From the NCBI RefSeq assembly GCF_900104845.1, contig NZ_FNSR01000003.1:248001-312000 (forward strand): 64,000 bases of DNA, written 5' to 3'. The notes under the pieces are model-generated. The model was given only the letters and a program-made list of their open reading frames with translations. It was not told the origin of the DNA and did no database searches. Below are positions 28,286-37,834 of the stretch, one piece after another. The position numbers were made by a program, and so were the translations under genes. The first letter of the stretch is position 1; each line of letters opens with the position of its first letter. This stretch comes from Paraburkholderia caballeronis (GTDB lineage: Bacteria > Pseudomonadota > Gammaproteobacteria > Burkholderiales > Burkholderiaceae).

Positions 28286-29938
28286 TCACGCGAACGCGTA
28301 GCGTCCTTCGGCGTCGCGCGCGATGGTGCGATGCTGCGCGGTGTCCTCCAGCCAGCGCACGACTTCGCGGCCGTCGCGCGTGCCGGTCGCGGCCATCAGT
28401 TCGGAGAACCGCTTCGGTCCGTGTTCGAGCGCGGCTTCGAGCGAATCGAAGCGCGCGCCCTGATACGCGGGCGGCGTCGGCACGCGGTGCTCCAGGTCGC
28501 GTTGCGCGCCCGGCGCGAGCAGCGGCAGCGTCAGGTCGAAACCCGCCTTCGCGGTTTTCGTCGCGCCGAGCAGCGACGGGTCGAGCGGCATCGCGCGCAT
28601 GTTGTCCTGCAACACCAGATCGCGGTCGGCCTGGAAGCGCGTCGCGAGCGCCCAGTCCATCTGCTCGTCGGAGAACACGTCGATGTCCGGGTCCACGACG
28701 AACACGTGCTTGACGTTCGCGAGCGACGCGAACACCGCCGCGATCGCGTTGCGCGCCTCGCCCGGCACGCGCTGCTGCATCGCGATCCGCACGTTGAACA
28801 TGCCGCCCGTCGCCGGGTTTGCATAGACGGCCTTCACCTCGCGCACCGCCGTTTCCAGCGCGCGCCACACCGTGACCTCGGTGCGCAGCGCCGCGAGCTG
28901 CGCGGTGTCGGTGCGCGCCATCGAGCGGCCGCCGATCGTGCAGGTCTGGAACACCGCGTCGCGGCGATGCGTGATCGCCGTCAGGTGGAACACCGGGTTC
29001 GTCTTGATGCCGCCGTAGTAGCCGAGGAACTCGCCATATGGGCCTTCCGGCTCCGCGTGGCCGCGCTCGTCCAGATAACCTTCGAGGATGAACTCGGCGT
29101 CGGCCGGCACCAGCAGGTCGTTCGTCACGCACTTGACCACGCCCATCGGCTGGCCGCGCAGCGCCGCGACGAGTTCGAGTTCGTCGGCCGGAATGCGCAT
29201 CGTCGCGCCGACGTGATCGACCGGATGCGTGCCGACCGCGAACGCGATCGGCGTGCGCTCGCCGCGCTTCGCGTGGCCGATCGCGATCGCGCGCAGGTCG
29301 GACGGCGCGACGAGATCGATGCCGGCCGTGCGGCGTCCGCGCAGCATCAGCCGGCGAATGCCGACGTTGGTCCAGCCGGTTTCCGGATCGACCGCGAAGT
29401 CGATCGACGCCGAGATGTACGGCGCGCCGTCGAGATCGTGTTGCAGATGCACCGGCAATGCGGTGAAGTCGCAGTCGTCGCCGGTCAATACGACCTGCTG
29501 GACCGGCGCTTCGCCGCGGCTCACCTCGACCAGCTTGCCCTTCACGCGCAGCCGCTCGCGGACCGTGTCGAGCAGCCGCTGCGGGGTCGTGTCGAACGCC
29601 TTCGCGAGCCGCGTGCGGCTCGCGGCGACGCTGCCGGCGAGCGACGTCGCGCCGCCGGCCGGCCGCGTGAACCACACCGCGCGCGGGTTGCCTTCCATGA
29701 TCGCCGCGATGTCCGCGAGATCGACCGGCGCGTCATGGCGTTCGAGTTCGCTGTCGTCGAGCGATTCGAGGAAGCGGCGCAGGCTGAACCGTTCGAGGTC
29801 GGGGGCCGGCGCGCCGTCTGCGGTGGAGGGGATCGCTGTCTTGGGTCTCAATCTGGGTTCCTCGCGCATCTGCGTGCGCAGTGTCTGGGTCGATGAATCG
29901 GGTTGGCCGGCTGCGACGGCGCGCGTCACGGACGTCAT
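28286..29938 (-). CDS. UbiD-family prenylated-FMN-dependent decarboxylase
   Basis: A 550-residue UbiD-family enzyme, showing the characteristic ADAEFILEGYLDERG followed by PEGPYGEFLGYYGG, which carries the conserved glutamates near the prFMN site. Members reversibly decarboxylate aromatic, heteroaromatic or alpha,beta-unsaturated acids. The UbiX cofactor-synthesis gene at 39204 at the head of the same region supports this. The N-terminus is uncertain: the first about 45 residues are poorly conserved in character and no clear Shine-Dalgarno precedes 29938 or the next ATG at 29869. The gene sits 19 bp after the enoyl-CoA hydratase gene. Confidence 0.88.
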   Translation of the reverse strand: MTSVTRAVAAGQPDSSTQTLRTQMREEPRLRPKTAIPSTADGAPAPDLERFSLRRFLESLDDSELERHDAPVDLADIAAIMEGNPRAVWFTRPAGGATSLAGSVAASRTRLAKAFDTTPQRLLDTVRERLRVKGKLVEVSRGEAPVQQVVLTGDDCDFTALPVHLQHDLDGAPYISASIDFAVDPETGWTNVGIRRLMLRGRRTAGIDLVAPSDLRAIAIGHAKRGERTPIAFAVGTHPVDHVGATMRIPADELELVAALRGQPMGVVKCVTNDLLVPADAEFILEGYLDERGHAEPEGPYGEFLGYYGGIKTNPVFHLTAITHRRDAVFQTCTIGGRSMARTDTAQLAALRTEVTVWRALETAVREVKAVYANPATGGMFNVRIAMQQRVPGEARNAIAAVFASLANVKHVFVVDPDIDVFSDEQMDWALATRFQADRDLVLQDNMRAMPLDPSLLGATKTAKAGFDLTLPLLAPGAQRDLEHRVPTPPAYQGARFDSLEAALEHGPKRFSELMAATGTRDGREVVRWLEDTAQHRTIARDAEGRYAFA

Positions 29939-29957
29939 GCGCGCCGTCGCGCCGCGC

Positions 29958-30683
29958 TCAGAAGCGCGCGGACAGCGCGGTCGCCGCGAGATGCGCGGCG
30001 AAGCCGCTCGCGCCGCTCGCGGGCATCTCGGGCGCGAGATGCAGGAACTGCTTGACCGCGCGCAGCGTGACCGCGCTGCAGCCGAGCAGCGTGGTCGCGA
30101 GCGCGTCGGCTTCGGCGTCGAGGTCGGCGGCCGGCACCACGCGGCTCACCAGCCCGGCGTGCAATGCTTCGGCCGCGTCGAGCCGGATGCGGCTCAGCAC
30201 CATGTGCGCGACGGTCTTGACCGGCACGCGGCCGATCAACGCGGACATCACGAGCGTCGGCGGGATGTCGCGTTCCATCTCGGGGATCTGGAACACCGCG
30301 TCGTCCGCCGCGAGCGCGACGTCGCAGACGCCGGCGAGCGCGCAGCCGACGCCGAGCGCCTCGCCGCGCACCACCGACACGACCGGCACGCGCACCGCCT
30401 TCAGCGCGTCGTACAGCGCGAGCGGCGGCGCGGCGACCACGCGGCGCAGCGTTTCGGCGGACGGCTTCGCGTCCTTCGGCGGCATCGGCGACTGGCGGCC
30501 CTTGCAGAAGTCGGGGCCGCTGCTCAGGATGCGGACGAGCTTCACGTCGTCGTCGATCGTCGTGACGGCTTCGATGATCGCTTCGCTCATCGCCGCGTCG
30601 ATCAGATTGCCGTTGTCGGGGCGGTCGAGCACGACGTCCAGCAGCGCGCCGCTGCGCTCGATCGTGACGAATGGGGTGGTCAT
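29958..30683 (-). CDS. enoyl-CoA hydratase/isomerase family protein
   Basis: A 241-residue crotonase-fold protein: VVLDRPDNGNLIDAAM, a short oxyanion segment SSGPDFCKGRQSP, and VVRGEALGVGCALAGVCDVALAADDA. The core is shorter than that of classical hydratases. GGAGAC just upstream of the ATG belongs to a hairpin element (30694-30741) that separates it from the molybdenum subunit gene. Substrate is unknown. Its presence with UbiD suggests that a CoA ester appears late in the pathway. Confidence 0.85.
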   Translation of the reverse strand: MTTPFVTIERSGALLDVVLDRPDNGNLIDAAMSEAIIEAVTTIDDDVKLVRILSSGPDFCKGRQSPMPPKDAKPSAETLRRVVAAPPLALYDALKAVRVPVVSVVRGEALGVGCALAGVCDVALAADDAVFQIPEMERDIPPTLVMSALIGRVPVKTVAHMVLSRIRLDAAEALHAGLVSRVVPAADLDAEADALATTLLGCSAVTLRAVKQFLHLAPEMPASGASGFAAHLAATALSARF

Positions 30684-30693
30684 GCGGGTCTCC

Positions 30694-30741
30694 TGTCGAT
30701 CGGAGTTAGCGCTTCAGCGCTTGCTCCGATCCCATGTAAGC
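30694..30741 (-). repeat. hairpin element ahead of the enoyl-CoA hydratase gene
   Basis: Read on the minus strand: CATGGGATCGGAG, then CAAGCGC, loop TGAA, GCGCTAA and CTCCGATCGACA, leading directly into GGAGAC and the ATG at 30683. Outer arms GATCGGAG/CTCCGATC and inner AGCGC/GCGCT are both perfectly paired. Relative to the 3361-3654 units, three stem positions change on both sides so that pairing is kept. Confidence 0.85.
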
Positions 30742-30773
30742 GGGTTGCTGTTCATCCGGGATGATGCGTGGCT

Positions 30774-33110
30774 TCACGCGGCGGGCCGGTGGATGTATTC
30801 CCATACGACCTTCGGCGTCGCCGGCATCGCCAGTTCGTCGCTGCCGAACGCCTTCAGCGCGTCGGCGAGCGCGTTGAAGATCGTCGCGGTCGCCGGCGTG
30901 ATGCCGCTTTCGCCGCCGCCCTTCACGCGCAGCGGGTTGCCGTGCGTCGGGTCCTCGGTCAGTTCGAGGCGCAGCGGCGGAATCGCGCCCGCGCGCGGCA
31001 TCCCGTAGTCCATGTACGAGCCGGTCAGCACCTGGCCGGTGTCGCGGTCGAGGTAGCAGGTCTCGGACAGCGCCTGGCCGATGCCCTGCGCGAGGCCGCC
31101 GTGCACCTGGCCTTCGACGATCAGCGGATTGATCGGCTGGCCGACGTCGTCCACCGACGTGTAGTTCACGAGCTTCACGATGCCGGTGTCCGGGTCCACT
31201 TCCAGTTCGCAGACGGCCGAGCCGGTCGGGTGCGCGGGCACGCGCGTATTCACCTCGGCTTCCGCGTACAGCTTGCGCGTTGCCGGGTCGCCCGGCAGGC
31301 CGTCGCTCGCGATGCGCGCGGCGACTTCGAACAGGCCGATGCGGCGGTCCGATGCCGGATCGACGAATGCGCCGTCCGCGAAACTCACGCGCTCCGGCGC
31401 GACGTCGAACAGCGCGGCCGCGACCTGCGTGCCGGTCGCGACGATCTGCGCGGCGGTGTCGACCAGCAGCATGCCGCCGAGCCGCATCGAGCGGTCCGAG
31501 TGGCTGCCGCCGCCGACGCTGACGAACGCGGTGTCGCCGGTGCGCAGCGTGATCGCCGCCATCGGCACGCCGAGATGCTGCGCGACGACCTGCGCGAACG
31601 TCGTCTCGTGGCCCTGGCCGGTGGACTGCGTGCCGGCCACGATGTCGATGCGGCCTTCGGGCAGCACGGTCAGTTCGATGCGTTCGCGCGGCGCGCCGAC
31701 TGGCGACTCGATGTAGTTCGCGACACCGATGCCGCGCAGCTTGCCCTGTGCGAGCGATTGCGCGCGGCGCGCCTCGAAGCCGTCCCATTCCGCGAGTTCG
31801 AGCGCGCGCGCCATGTTGCGCGCGAATTCGCCGCTGTCGTAGGTGAGGCCCATCGGGCTGCGGTACGGCAGCTTGTCGTGCGCGACCAGGTTGCGGCGGC
31901 GGATCTCCGCGCGGTCGAGGCCCAGTTCGGCCGCCGCGAGGTCGAGCATCCGCTCGATCACGTGGTGCGCTTCCGGGCGGCCCGCGCCGCGATACGGCGC
32001 GGTCGGCACCGTGTTGGTCAGCACCGCGCTGATGTGGACGGCGGCGACCGGCACGTCGTACACGGTCGTCATGATCCGCGTGCCGTTCGACATCGGCACG
32101 TACGACACCGTATGCGCGCCGACGTTGCCGATCCACTCGTTGTCGATCGCGAGAATGCGGCCGTCGTTCGAGAAGCCGAACGTCGCGCGCACGATCTGGT
32201 CGCGGCCCTGGTAGTCGGACAGGAACGCCTCGCTGCGGTCGCTCGTCCACTTGACGGCGCGGCCGAGCCGGCGCGCGGCCCACACGACGGCCAGCTGCTC
32301 GACGTAGATGAACGAGCGCGGGCCGAAACCGCCGCCGGTGTCCGGGCAGACCACGCGCACCTGCGACAGCGGCACCTTCAGCGCGAGCGCGAGGCACAGC
32401 TTCTGGCGCACCGCGCCCTGGCTGCCGGAGATCAGCGTATAGACGCCGCTCGTCTCGTCGTAGGCGCCGATCGCGCTGCGCGGCTCCATCTGGCAGTTCA
32501 CGACGCGGCTGTGATGGAACTCGCGTTGCAGCACGAACGGCGCGTCCGCGATGATCCGGCGCGCTTCGTCGCGCTCGCCGATCTGCGTCTGGAAGCACAG
32601 GTTGCCGTCCGCGCCGTCCCACAGTTGCGGCGCGCCGTCCTGCATCGCGTCGGCTGCGTTCACGACCGCGTCGAGCACGTCGTAATCGACGTCGATCATC
32701 TCGGTCGCGTTGCGCGCGGCGATCGGCGTTTCCGCGATCACCATCGCGATCGGCTCGCCGACGTAGCGCACCCGGTCGGTCGGCAGCGGAATGTGCAGCT
32801 GGTTGAAGATCGAGCCGGTCAGCGACGTGAGGAACGCCTTTTTCGTCGCATCGACCGCGTCGACCGGATTCGGCACGTGATCGACGCCCTGAAAGCCGTC
32901 GTCCAGATAGTCCTGGCCGACGAGCACCGCGATCACGCCGGGCGCCTCGCGCGCGGCCGATACGTCGACCGAACGCAGCGCCGCGTGCGCGTGCGGCGAG
33001 CGCAGGAATGCCGCATACGCCTGGCCTTCGACGCGCAGGTCGTCCGTGTATTGACCGTTGCCGGTCACGAAGCGCCGGTCCTCGACGCGCGGGATGGGTT
33101 GACCGATCAT
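30774..33110 (-). CDS. molybdopterin-binding large subunit, xanthine dehydrogenase/CO dehydrogenase family
   Basis: A 778-residue catalytic subunit of a molybdenum hydroxylase (CoxL-like). [10 protein letters not shown] lies in the active-site region and the CO-specific Cys loop (AYRCSFR) is absent, so this is a form II type enzyme acting on an aldehyde or an aromatic N-heterocycle rather than [15 protein letters not shown] and [11 protein letters not shown] are cofactor-contact segments. The ATG overlaps the stop of the 2Fe-2S subunit gene by 4 bp. It probably hydroxylates the ring of the cluster's substrate with water as oxygen donor. Confidence 0.92.
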   Translation of the reverse strand: MIGQPIPRVEDRRFVTGNGQYTDDLRVEGQAYAAFLRSPHAHAALRSVDVSAAREAPGVIAVLVGQDYLDDGFQGVDHVPNPVDAVDATKKAFLTSLTGSIFNQLHIPLPTDRVRYVGEPIAMVIAETPIAARNATEMIDVDYDVLDAVVNAADAMQDGAPQLWDGADGNLCFQTQIGERDEARRIIADAPFVLQREFHHSRVVNCQMEPRSAIGAYDETSGVYTLISGSQGAVRQKLCLALALKVPLSQVRVVCPDTGGGFGPRSFIYVEQLAVVWAARRLGRAVKWTSDRSEAFLSDYQGRDQIVRATFGFSNDGRILAIDNEWIGNVGAHTVSYVPMSNGTRIMTTVYDVPVAAVHISAVLTNTVPTAPYRGAGRPEAHHVIERMLDLAAAELGLDRAEIRRRNLVAHDKLPYRSPMGLTYDSGEFARNMARALELAEWDGFEARRAQSLAQGKLRGIGVANYIESPVGAPRERIELTVLPEGRIDIVAGTQSTGQGHETTFAQVVAQHLGVPMAAITLRTGDTAFVSVGGGSHSDRSMRLGGMLLVDTAAQIVATGTQVAAALFDVAPERVSFADGAFVDPASDRRIGLFEVAARIASDGLPGDPATRKLYAEAEVNTRVPAHPTGSAVCELEVDPDTGIVKLVNYTSVDDVGQPINPLIVEGQVHGGLAQGIGQALSETCYLDRDTGQVLTGSYMDYGMPRAGAIPPLRLELTEDPTHGNPLRVKGGGESGITPATATIFNALADALKAFGSDELAMPATPKVVWEYIHRPAA

Positions 33111-33622
33111 GGCTGCTGCGCCTCCGTCGTCGTCATTGCGGCGGCGTCGGCCGGATACATCTCGTGCGCCGCGTGCCGCACGGCCTCGATGATGTTCACG
33201 TAGCCCGTACAGCGGCAGATGTTGCCTTCGAGCGCGTGGCAGATGCTTTCGTCGTCGAGCTTCGGCGGCTGGCGCAGGTAAAAATCGACGGACATGATCA
33301 TGCCCGGCGTGCAGAACCCGCATTGCAGCCCGTGACACTGGACGAACGCGTTCTGCACCGGATGCAGCGGCGCATCGTGGCCGGCGCGCAGGCCTTCGAC
33401 GGTCGTCACCGCGCCGCCGCTCGCCTGGGCCGCGAGCACCGTGCACGACTTCACGGATACGCCGTCGAGATTGACGGTGCACGCGCCGCACTGGCTCGTG
33501 TCGCAGCCGACGTGGGTGCCGGTCAGGCGCAGTTCTTCGCGCAGGAATTCGACGAGCAGCGTGTGGTCGGGCACGTCGCGCCGCACGTCCACGCCGTTCA
33601 CTCGCAATTGGACTTCAGCCAT
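33107..33622 (-). CDS. 2Fe-2S subunit of the molybdenum hydroxylase
   Basis: A 171-residue CoxS-like subunit. The plant-ferredoxin-type cluster uses C40, C45, C48 and C60 ([12 protein letters not shown]...SC). The second, helical domain uses C101, C104, C136 and C138 (QCGFCTPGM...ICRCTGY). All eight ligands are present. Electrons pass from the Mo centre through these clusters to the FAD subunit at 34167. Its end overlaps the Mo subunit start. Confidence 0.95.
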   Translation of the reverse strand: MAEVQLRVNGVDVRRDVPDHTLLVEFLREELRLTGTHVGCDTSQCGACTVNLDGVSVKSCTVLAAQASGGAVTTVEGLRAGHDAPLHPVQNAFVQCHGLQCGFCTPGMIMSVDFYLRQPPKLDDESICHALEGNICRCTGYVNIIEAVRHAAHEMYPADAAAMTTTEAQQP

Positions 33623-33666
33623 GATTCACCTTCGTGTTGCTGGGTCGTTCGGAAGGGCCGCGACGG

Positions 33667-34146
33667 TCAGCGCGCCGCGCCCGCGTCGGCCGAGGTGGCC
33701 GAGCCGGCGCTCATCGTCGCGTTGAAGCGCTTGAAGAACTCCGCCGCGAGCTTGTTCGCGACCGACGTGACGAGGCGCGAGCCGATCTGCGCGAGCTTGC
33801 CGCCCACCTGCGCGTCGGCCACATAGGTCAGCAGCGTGCCGCCTTCGTCGGCGTCCGCGAGCGTGACCGTCGCGGTCATCTTGCCGAAGCCCGCGATGCC
33901 GCCTTCGCCCTGGCCGAGAATCTTGTAGCCGTTCGGGCCGTCACGGTCCGACAGCAGCAGCGTGCCCTTGAAGCGCGCCTTGACCGGGCCGACCGACGCG
34001 ACCACCACGGCCTTGTATTCGTCGTCGTTCTGCGCGACGAACTCCTCGCAGCCGGGCACACAGGCTTGCAGCACTGCGGCGTCGTTCAATCCATTCCATA
34101 CCTGTTCGCGCGTGGCTGCGATGGTCTGCGATCCGGTGAATTCCAT
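33667..34146 (-). CDS. CoxG-like SRPBCC-domain protein
   Basis: A 159-residue CoxG/SRPBCC protein (MEFTGSQTIAATREQVWNGLNDAAVLQACVPGCEEF). CoxG proteins accompany form I and II molybdenum hydroxylases and are thought to tether or mature the enzyme, sometimes at the membrane. Here it lies between the FAD and 2Fe-2S subunit genes. The last 20 residues are an Ala/Ser-rich tail with no evident membrane helix. AGGAGAC sits ahead of the ATG. Confidence 0.88.
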   Translation of the reverse strand: MEFTGSQTIAATREQVWNGLNDAAVLQACVPGCEEFVAQNDDEYKAVVVASVGPVKARFKGTLLLSDRDGPNGYKILGQGEGGIAGFGKMTATVTLADADEGGTLLTYVADAQVGGKLAQIGSRLVTSVANKLAAEFFKRFNATMSAGSATSADAGAAR

Positions 34147-34166
34147 TCGTGTCTCCTGAAACGGGA

Positions 34167-34985
34167 TTAGGCAGGCTTGCGCAACGGTTGCGCAAGCAGC
34201 GCCTGCAATGCGCGGCGCGTGTAGGTTTCGATCAGATGCGCGCGGTACGCGGCGGACCCGTTGTCGTCGTCGGGCAGCGTCGAGTCGTCCATCTTCAGGT
34301 CCGCGAGCGCGGCTTCGGACAGGTCCGCGCCGAGCGCCGCTTCCGCGTCGAACCAGCGGAACACCGACGCGCCCGCGCCGGTCACGGCGACGCGCACCGC
34401 ATCCGCGAACTGCGCGATGAACACGCCGACGATCGCGTAACCCGACGCGGGCTGGCGGAACTTCGCATACGCGGCGCGCAGCGGGATCGGGTATTCGAAG
34501 CCGGCAACGAGTTCGCCGGGTTCGAGCGCGGTTTCGAACGTGTCGATGAAGAAGTCGTCGGCCGCGATCGTGCGTTGCGACGTGACGACCTGCGCGCCGA
34601 GGCCGAGCACCGCGCACGGGTAGTCCGCCGCCGGGTCGTTGTTCGCGACCGAGCCGCCCATCGTGCCGCGGTTGCGGACCTGCGGATCGGCGATCAGACC
34701 CGCGAGCTGCGCGAGCGCCGGAAGCGCGGCCGCGACGACCGGCGACGCGGCGACTTCCGCATGTTTCGTCAGCGCGCCGACGCGCAGCACGCCGCCTTCG
34801 ACGCCGATGCCGCGCAGCGCGTCGATGCGCGTGAGGTCGATCAGATGCGACGGGGCGGCGAGCCGTTGCTTGAGCGTCGGGATCAGCGTCATGCCGCCCG
34901 ACAGCGGCCGCGCGTCCTCGTGCTCGCGCAGCCACGCGGCAGCCGCGTCGAGCGACGCGGCGCGAAGGTAGGTGGTCTCGTACAT
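34167..34985 (-). CDS. FAD-binding subunit of the molybdenum hydroxylase
   Basis: A 272-residue CoxM-like flavin subunit. RPLSGGMTLIPTLKQRL is the first FAD pyrophosphate motif and RNRGTMGGSVANNDPAADYPC the second. Together with the 2Fe-2S and Mo subunits it completes a three-subunit enzyme, encoded in the order M-G-S-L. AGGAGAC precedes the ATG. Confidence 0.93.
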   Translation of the reverse strand: MYETTYLRAASLDAAAAWLREHEDARPLSGGMTLIPTLKQRLAAPSHLIDLTRIDALRGIGVEGGVLRVGALTKHAEVAASPVVAAALPALAQLAGLIADPQVRNRGTMGGSVANNDPAADYPCAVLGLGAQVVTSQRTIAADDFFIDTFETALEPGELVAGFEYPIPLRAAYAKFRQPASGYAIVGVFIAQFADAVRVAVTGAGASVFRWFDAEAALGADLSEAALADLKMDDSTLPDDDNGSAAYRAHLIETYTRRALQALLAQPLRKPA

Positions 34986-35038
34986 GAAGTCTCCTGCCGC
35001 CGCGCGCGCCGGACCGTGGCGCACGCGGCCTGTGTTGT

Positions 35039-35818
35039 CTAAAGCGGGGGGCCGGACTGTTTGAGCCAGCTGTCGAGCGCGGTCGCGAGCGCGACCGGCG
35101 TTTCGTACATCGGATAGTGGCCCGCGTTGCGCAGCGTTTCGAGCGACGCGTGGGGATACCACGCGAGCCACGTGCGCGTCATCAGGTCGGCGGTCAGCGT
35201 CGGATCGTGTTCGCCGATGAAGAGCTTCACCGGCGTCGCGTTGCCGGCGACGTCCGCCGAGAAGTCGTTCGCGGCCCACTGCGGCAGGTACGCGGCGAAC
35301 GCGTCGGCCCGCGAGTTGCGCTGCGATTCGCGCGCGAGATGCGCGCTCCAGCGCGGCGACAGCCGGCCGCCGGTCGAGAACGCGATGATCGCTGCACGCT
35401 TGTCCACGTCGTCCACGACCGCGCGAAAACCGGCCAGGCGCGCGTCGTCCATCCGCGAGCCGCACGCGGGGACCGCCGACACCCCGGCCATCCGCTCGAT
35501 CCGTTCCGGCGCGGCGAGCAGCACGCGCTGGATCGCGACGCCGCCCATCGAATGGCCGATCAGGCTGAAGCGGTCCCAGCCGAGATGATCCGCGATCGCG
35601 AGCACGTCCTGCGCGGCCTCGTCGAACGTGAACGCGCCGTCGCGCTCGCGCGAGCGGCCGTAGCCGCGATAGTCGAAGAACACGTAGGTGAACGCGTCGG
35701 TGTCGAGCGCGGGCACGAGCGGCTGCCAGTCGTCGGCGCTGCCGAACCAGCCGCTCATCGCGAGCACCTTGCGCGGCCCGTCGCCGATCTTCAGGTAGCC
35801 GTTGAGCGTCTGTGTCAT
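35039..35818 (-). CDS. alpha/beta hydrolase
   Basis: A 259-residue alpha/beta-hydrolase-fold enzyme. The nucleophile elbow is GHSMGG, and the oxyanion region (MSGWFGSADDW) and a C-terminal catalytic histidine (NAGHYP) are in the expected order. In ring-cleavage pathways such enzymes hydrolyse C-C bonds, enol-lactones or N-formyl amides; which applies is unknown. The start overlaps the stop of the fumarylacetoacetase-family gene by 4 bp, so the two are coupled. Confidence 0.88.
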   Translation of the reverse strand: MTQTLNGYLKIGDGPRKVLAMSGWFGSADDWQPLVPALDTDAFTYVFFDYRGYGRSRERDGAFTFDEAAQDVLAIADHLGWDRFSLIGHSMGGVAIQRVLLAAPERIERMAGVSAVPACGSRMDDARLAGFRAVVDDVDKRAAIIAFSTGGRLSPRWSAHLARESQRNSRADAFAAYLPQWAANDFSADVAGNATPVKLFIGEHDPTLTADLMTRTWLAWYPHASLETLRNAGHYPMYETPVALATALDSWLKQSGPPL

Positions 35819-37167
35819 GCCGGCGTCTCCACGCGCTGTTCCGCGAACGCGAACGCCGGCGCGATGCGGCCGCGGCATTCGCCGAAGCCGATCGACACCG
35901 CGCCCGGCTTCGTCGCGCGCGCGCCGAGGACGATTTCGTCGCCGTCTTCGAGCGCGGTGCGCGTTTCGCCGTTCGGCAGCCGCAGCGGGTCCTTGCCCGC
36001 GTTGGTCAGTTCGGTGATGCACGCGCGCGCCTCGTCGGCCGCGCCCGAGATCGTGCCGCTGCCGAGCAGGTCGCCGGTGCGCAGGTTGCAGCCGTTGCTC
36101 GTGTGGTGCGCAACCATCTGCGCGAAGGTCCAGTACAGATTGTCGAGATGCGTCTGCGTGATCCGGACCGGCGCGCTGCCTGCCTCGCGCAGTTGCGCGG
36201 TGGACAGATGCGCGGACAGTTCCAGATGCAGGCCGCCGTGCTGCTGGTCGAACGCGCCGTTCAGATGCGCCATCAGCGGCGGATCGTCCTTCGCGCGCGG
36301 CACCGGCGCCTTGCGGAACGGCGCGAGCGCCTCGGCCGTGACGATCCACGGCGACAGGCTCGAATGGAAGCTCTTGCCGAGGAACGGCCCGAGCACCTGT
36401 TCGAACCACTGAATGCTTTTCGCGGACCAGTCGTTCAGCAGCGAATAACCGAAGATGTGCTCGTGCGCGGCGTCGATCGGAATCGGCTGCGTGAGCGCGT
36501 TGCCGCGGCCGATCCACGCGGCGCATTCGAGTTCGAAGTCGAGCGCCGGCGCGGGGCCGAACACGATCTGGCCGTTCGCGTCGCGATACTGGCCGTGCGG
36601 ACGCCGGACTTCGCCGCCGCTCACGCGCAGCGACGACGCGCGGCCGTGATAGGCGATCGGCAGCGATTTGAAAGCCGGCGGCAGCGGGTCCGCGAGACCC
36701 TTGTAGCGGCCGTGCCGTTCGGTGTGATGCAGCGACGTGAGGAAGTCGGTGTAGTCGCCGACCTCGCACGCGAGGCGCAGCGCGACTTCGTCCACGCGCG
36801 GCAGCAGCGCGCGAACCTGCTCGTCGACGCGCGCGCGTTGCGGCGCGTCGCTCTTCAGCAGGTCGGACAGCGCGGCGCGCAGCGCGCTCGCGTAACGGGG
36901 CTCCATCGCCATCAGGCGGTTCAGCGTGCCGTCGGCGGCCGCTTCGCACGCGATCGCCGCGTCGCTGCCGGCTTCGACGAGGCCGCTGTCGCGCAGCGCG
37001 CGCAGATCGACGACGTGTTCGCCGATCGCGACGCCCGCGCGTGGTTCGCCGTCGCGCTCGAACGCGCCGAACGGCAGGTTCTGGATCGGGAAGTCCGTGT
37101 CGGGCTGGTTCGCCGATTCGATCCAGCTACGCCGGGCCGGATCGTGGGTGGGATTGAGGGCGGTCAT
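35815..37167 (-). CDS. fumarylacetoacetase-family hydrolase
   Basis: A 450-residue FAH. The metal and catalytic residues of fumarylacetoacetases are recognisable: the DYTDFLTSLHH segment, the EL-ECAAWIGRGN glutamates and the NDWSAKSIQ aspartate. Family enzymes hydrolyse C-C bonds of beta-diketone ring-cleavage products such as fumarylacetoacetate or maleylpyruvate. No homogentisate or gentisate dioxygenase is visible nearby, so the usual tyrosine-pathway role is not supported here. The gene overlaps both neighbours by 4 bp. Confidence 0.88.
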   Translation of the reverse strand: MTALNPTHDPARRSWIESANQPDTDFPIQNLPFGAFERDGEPRAGVAIGEHVVDLRALRDSGLVEAGSDAAIACEAAADGTLNRLMAMEPRYASALRAALSDLLKSDAPQRARVDEQVRALLPRVDEVALRLACEVGDYTDFLTSLHHTERHGRYKGLADPLPPAFKSLPIAYHGRASSLRVSGGEVRRPHGQYRDANGQIVFGPAPALDFELECAAWIGRGNALTQPIPIDAAHEHIFGYSLLNDWSAKSIQWFEQVLGPFLGKSFHSSLSPWIVTAEALAPFRKAPVPRAKDDPPLMAHLNGAFDQQHGGLHLELSAHLSTAQLREAGSAPVRITQTHLDNLYWTFAQMVAHHTSNGCNLRTGDLLGSGTISGAADEARACITELTNAGKDPLRLPNGETRTALEDGDEIVLGARATKPGAVSIGFGECRGRIAPAFAFAEQRVETPA

Positions 37168-37697
37168 GCGGCGGGCGTCTCCGGTACGGCTTTTTTTCGT
37201 TCTTCGACCCATGCGTCGAGCGCGGGGCGAGCCTGCATTCTATAGCACTCCAGTGTTTCGGCCGGCGCGACCGGAACCGTCAGTTCGAGACGGAAACCGT
37301 TCGGATCGAAGAAATAGATCGAGCGCACGAAGTGGTGATCGGTGACGCCGAGCACTTCGATGCCGTGTTCGACGAGCCGCTGCTTCATCGTTTCGAGCTG
37401 GTCGAGCGTCGCGAGGCGCAGCGCGATGTGGTTGACCCACGGCGGCGTGTTCGGCGACGGCTCGGCGGCCGTGTTGTCGCCGAGATCGAAGAACGCGATG
37501 TTCGAGCCGTCGGCCATCTCGAAGAACAGGTGCACGTACGGGCAGTATTCGCCGGTGCTCGGCACGCGGTCGAGCCGGATCAGATGGACGAGCGGCAGGC
37601 CGAGGATGTCCTCGTAGAAGTGGCGGGTTTCTTCGGCGTTGCGGCAGCGCCATGCGAAGTGGTGCAGGCCGAGTACCGGTGGCAGGGATGCGGACAT
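37164..37697 (-). CDS. VOC-superfamily metalloprotein (glyoxalase/extradiol-dioxygenase fold)
   Basis: A 177-residue VOC protein with LHHFAWRCRNAEETRHFYEDILG at the N-terminus. Ligand-like His and Glu positions are visible (H near 12, E near 60, H near 90 in NHIALRL, E near 138 in FRLELTV). It may be a small ring-cleaving dioxygenase or an isomerase in the pathway; sequence alone does not decide. Two hairpin elements lie immediately upstream and lead into its GGAGACACGAC-ATG start. The stop overlaps the FAH gene. Confidence 0.85.
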   Translation of the reverse strand: MSASLPPVLGLHHFAWRCRNAEETRHFYEDILGLPLVHLIRLDRVPSTGEYCPYVHLFFEMADGSNIAFFDLGDNTAAEPSPNTPPWVNHIALRLATLDQLETMKQRLVEHGIEVLGVTDHHFVRSIYFFDPNGFRLELTVPVAPAETLECYRMQARPALDAWVEERKKAVPETPAA

Positions 37698-37710
37698 GTC
37701 GTGTCTCCAT

Positions 37711-37812
37711 TGTCGATCCGGGTTGGCGCTTTAGCGCCTACCCGGACCCCATGCAAAGCTGTCGATTCGGGTTAGCGCTTTAGCGCTTACCCGGACCCCA
37801 TACAAAAGGCTT
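37711..37812 (-). repeat. two tandem hairpin elements ahead of the VOC gene
   Basis: Read on the minus strand, each about 50-bp copy has GGTCCGGGT, then a GCGC-TAAA-GCGC core, then ACCCGG-TCGACA. The proximal copy uses inner arms GGCGC/GCGCC and the distal one AGCGC/GCGCT, an exact compensatory swap. The outer stems pair except for one mismatch in the distal copy. The proximal copy ends 4 nt before GGAGAC and the ATG at 37697. TTTGCATGGG joins the copies as in the 3361-3654 array. Confidence 0.88.
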
Positions 37813-37834
37813 GCTGATTCATCGGACGGCGCGC

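Noticed and set aside
30774..33110. Aerobic carbon monoxide dehydrogenase
   Set aside because: The active-site loop reads PYRGAGR, not the Cys-containing loop of CO-oxidising form I enzymes.
35815..37167. Tyrosine/homogentisate pathway fumarylacetoacetase
   Set aside because: No homogentisate dioxygenase or maleylacetoacetate isomerase lies nearby, and the gene is coupled to a VOC protein and an alpha/beta hydrolase in another pathway.
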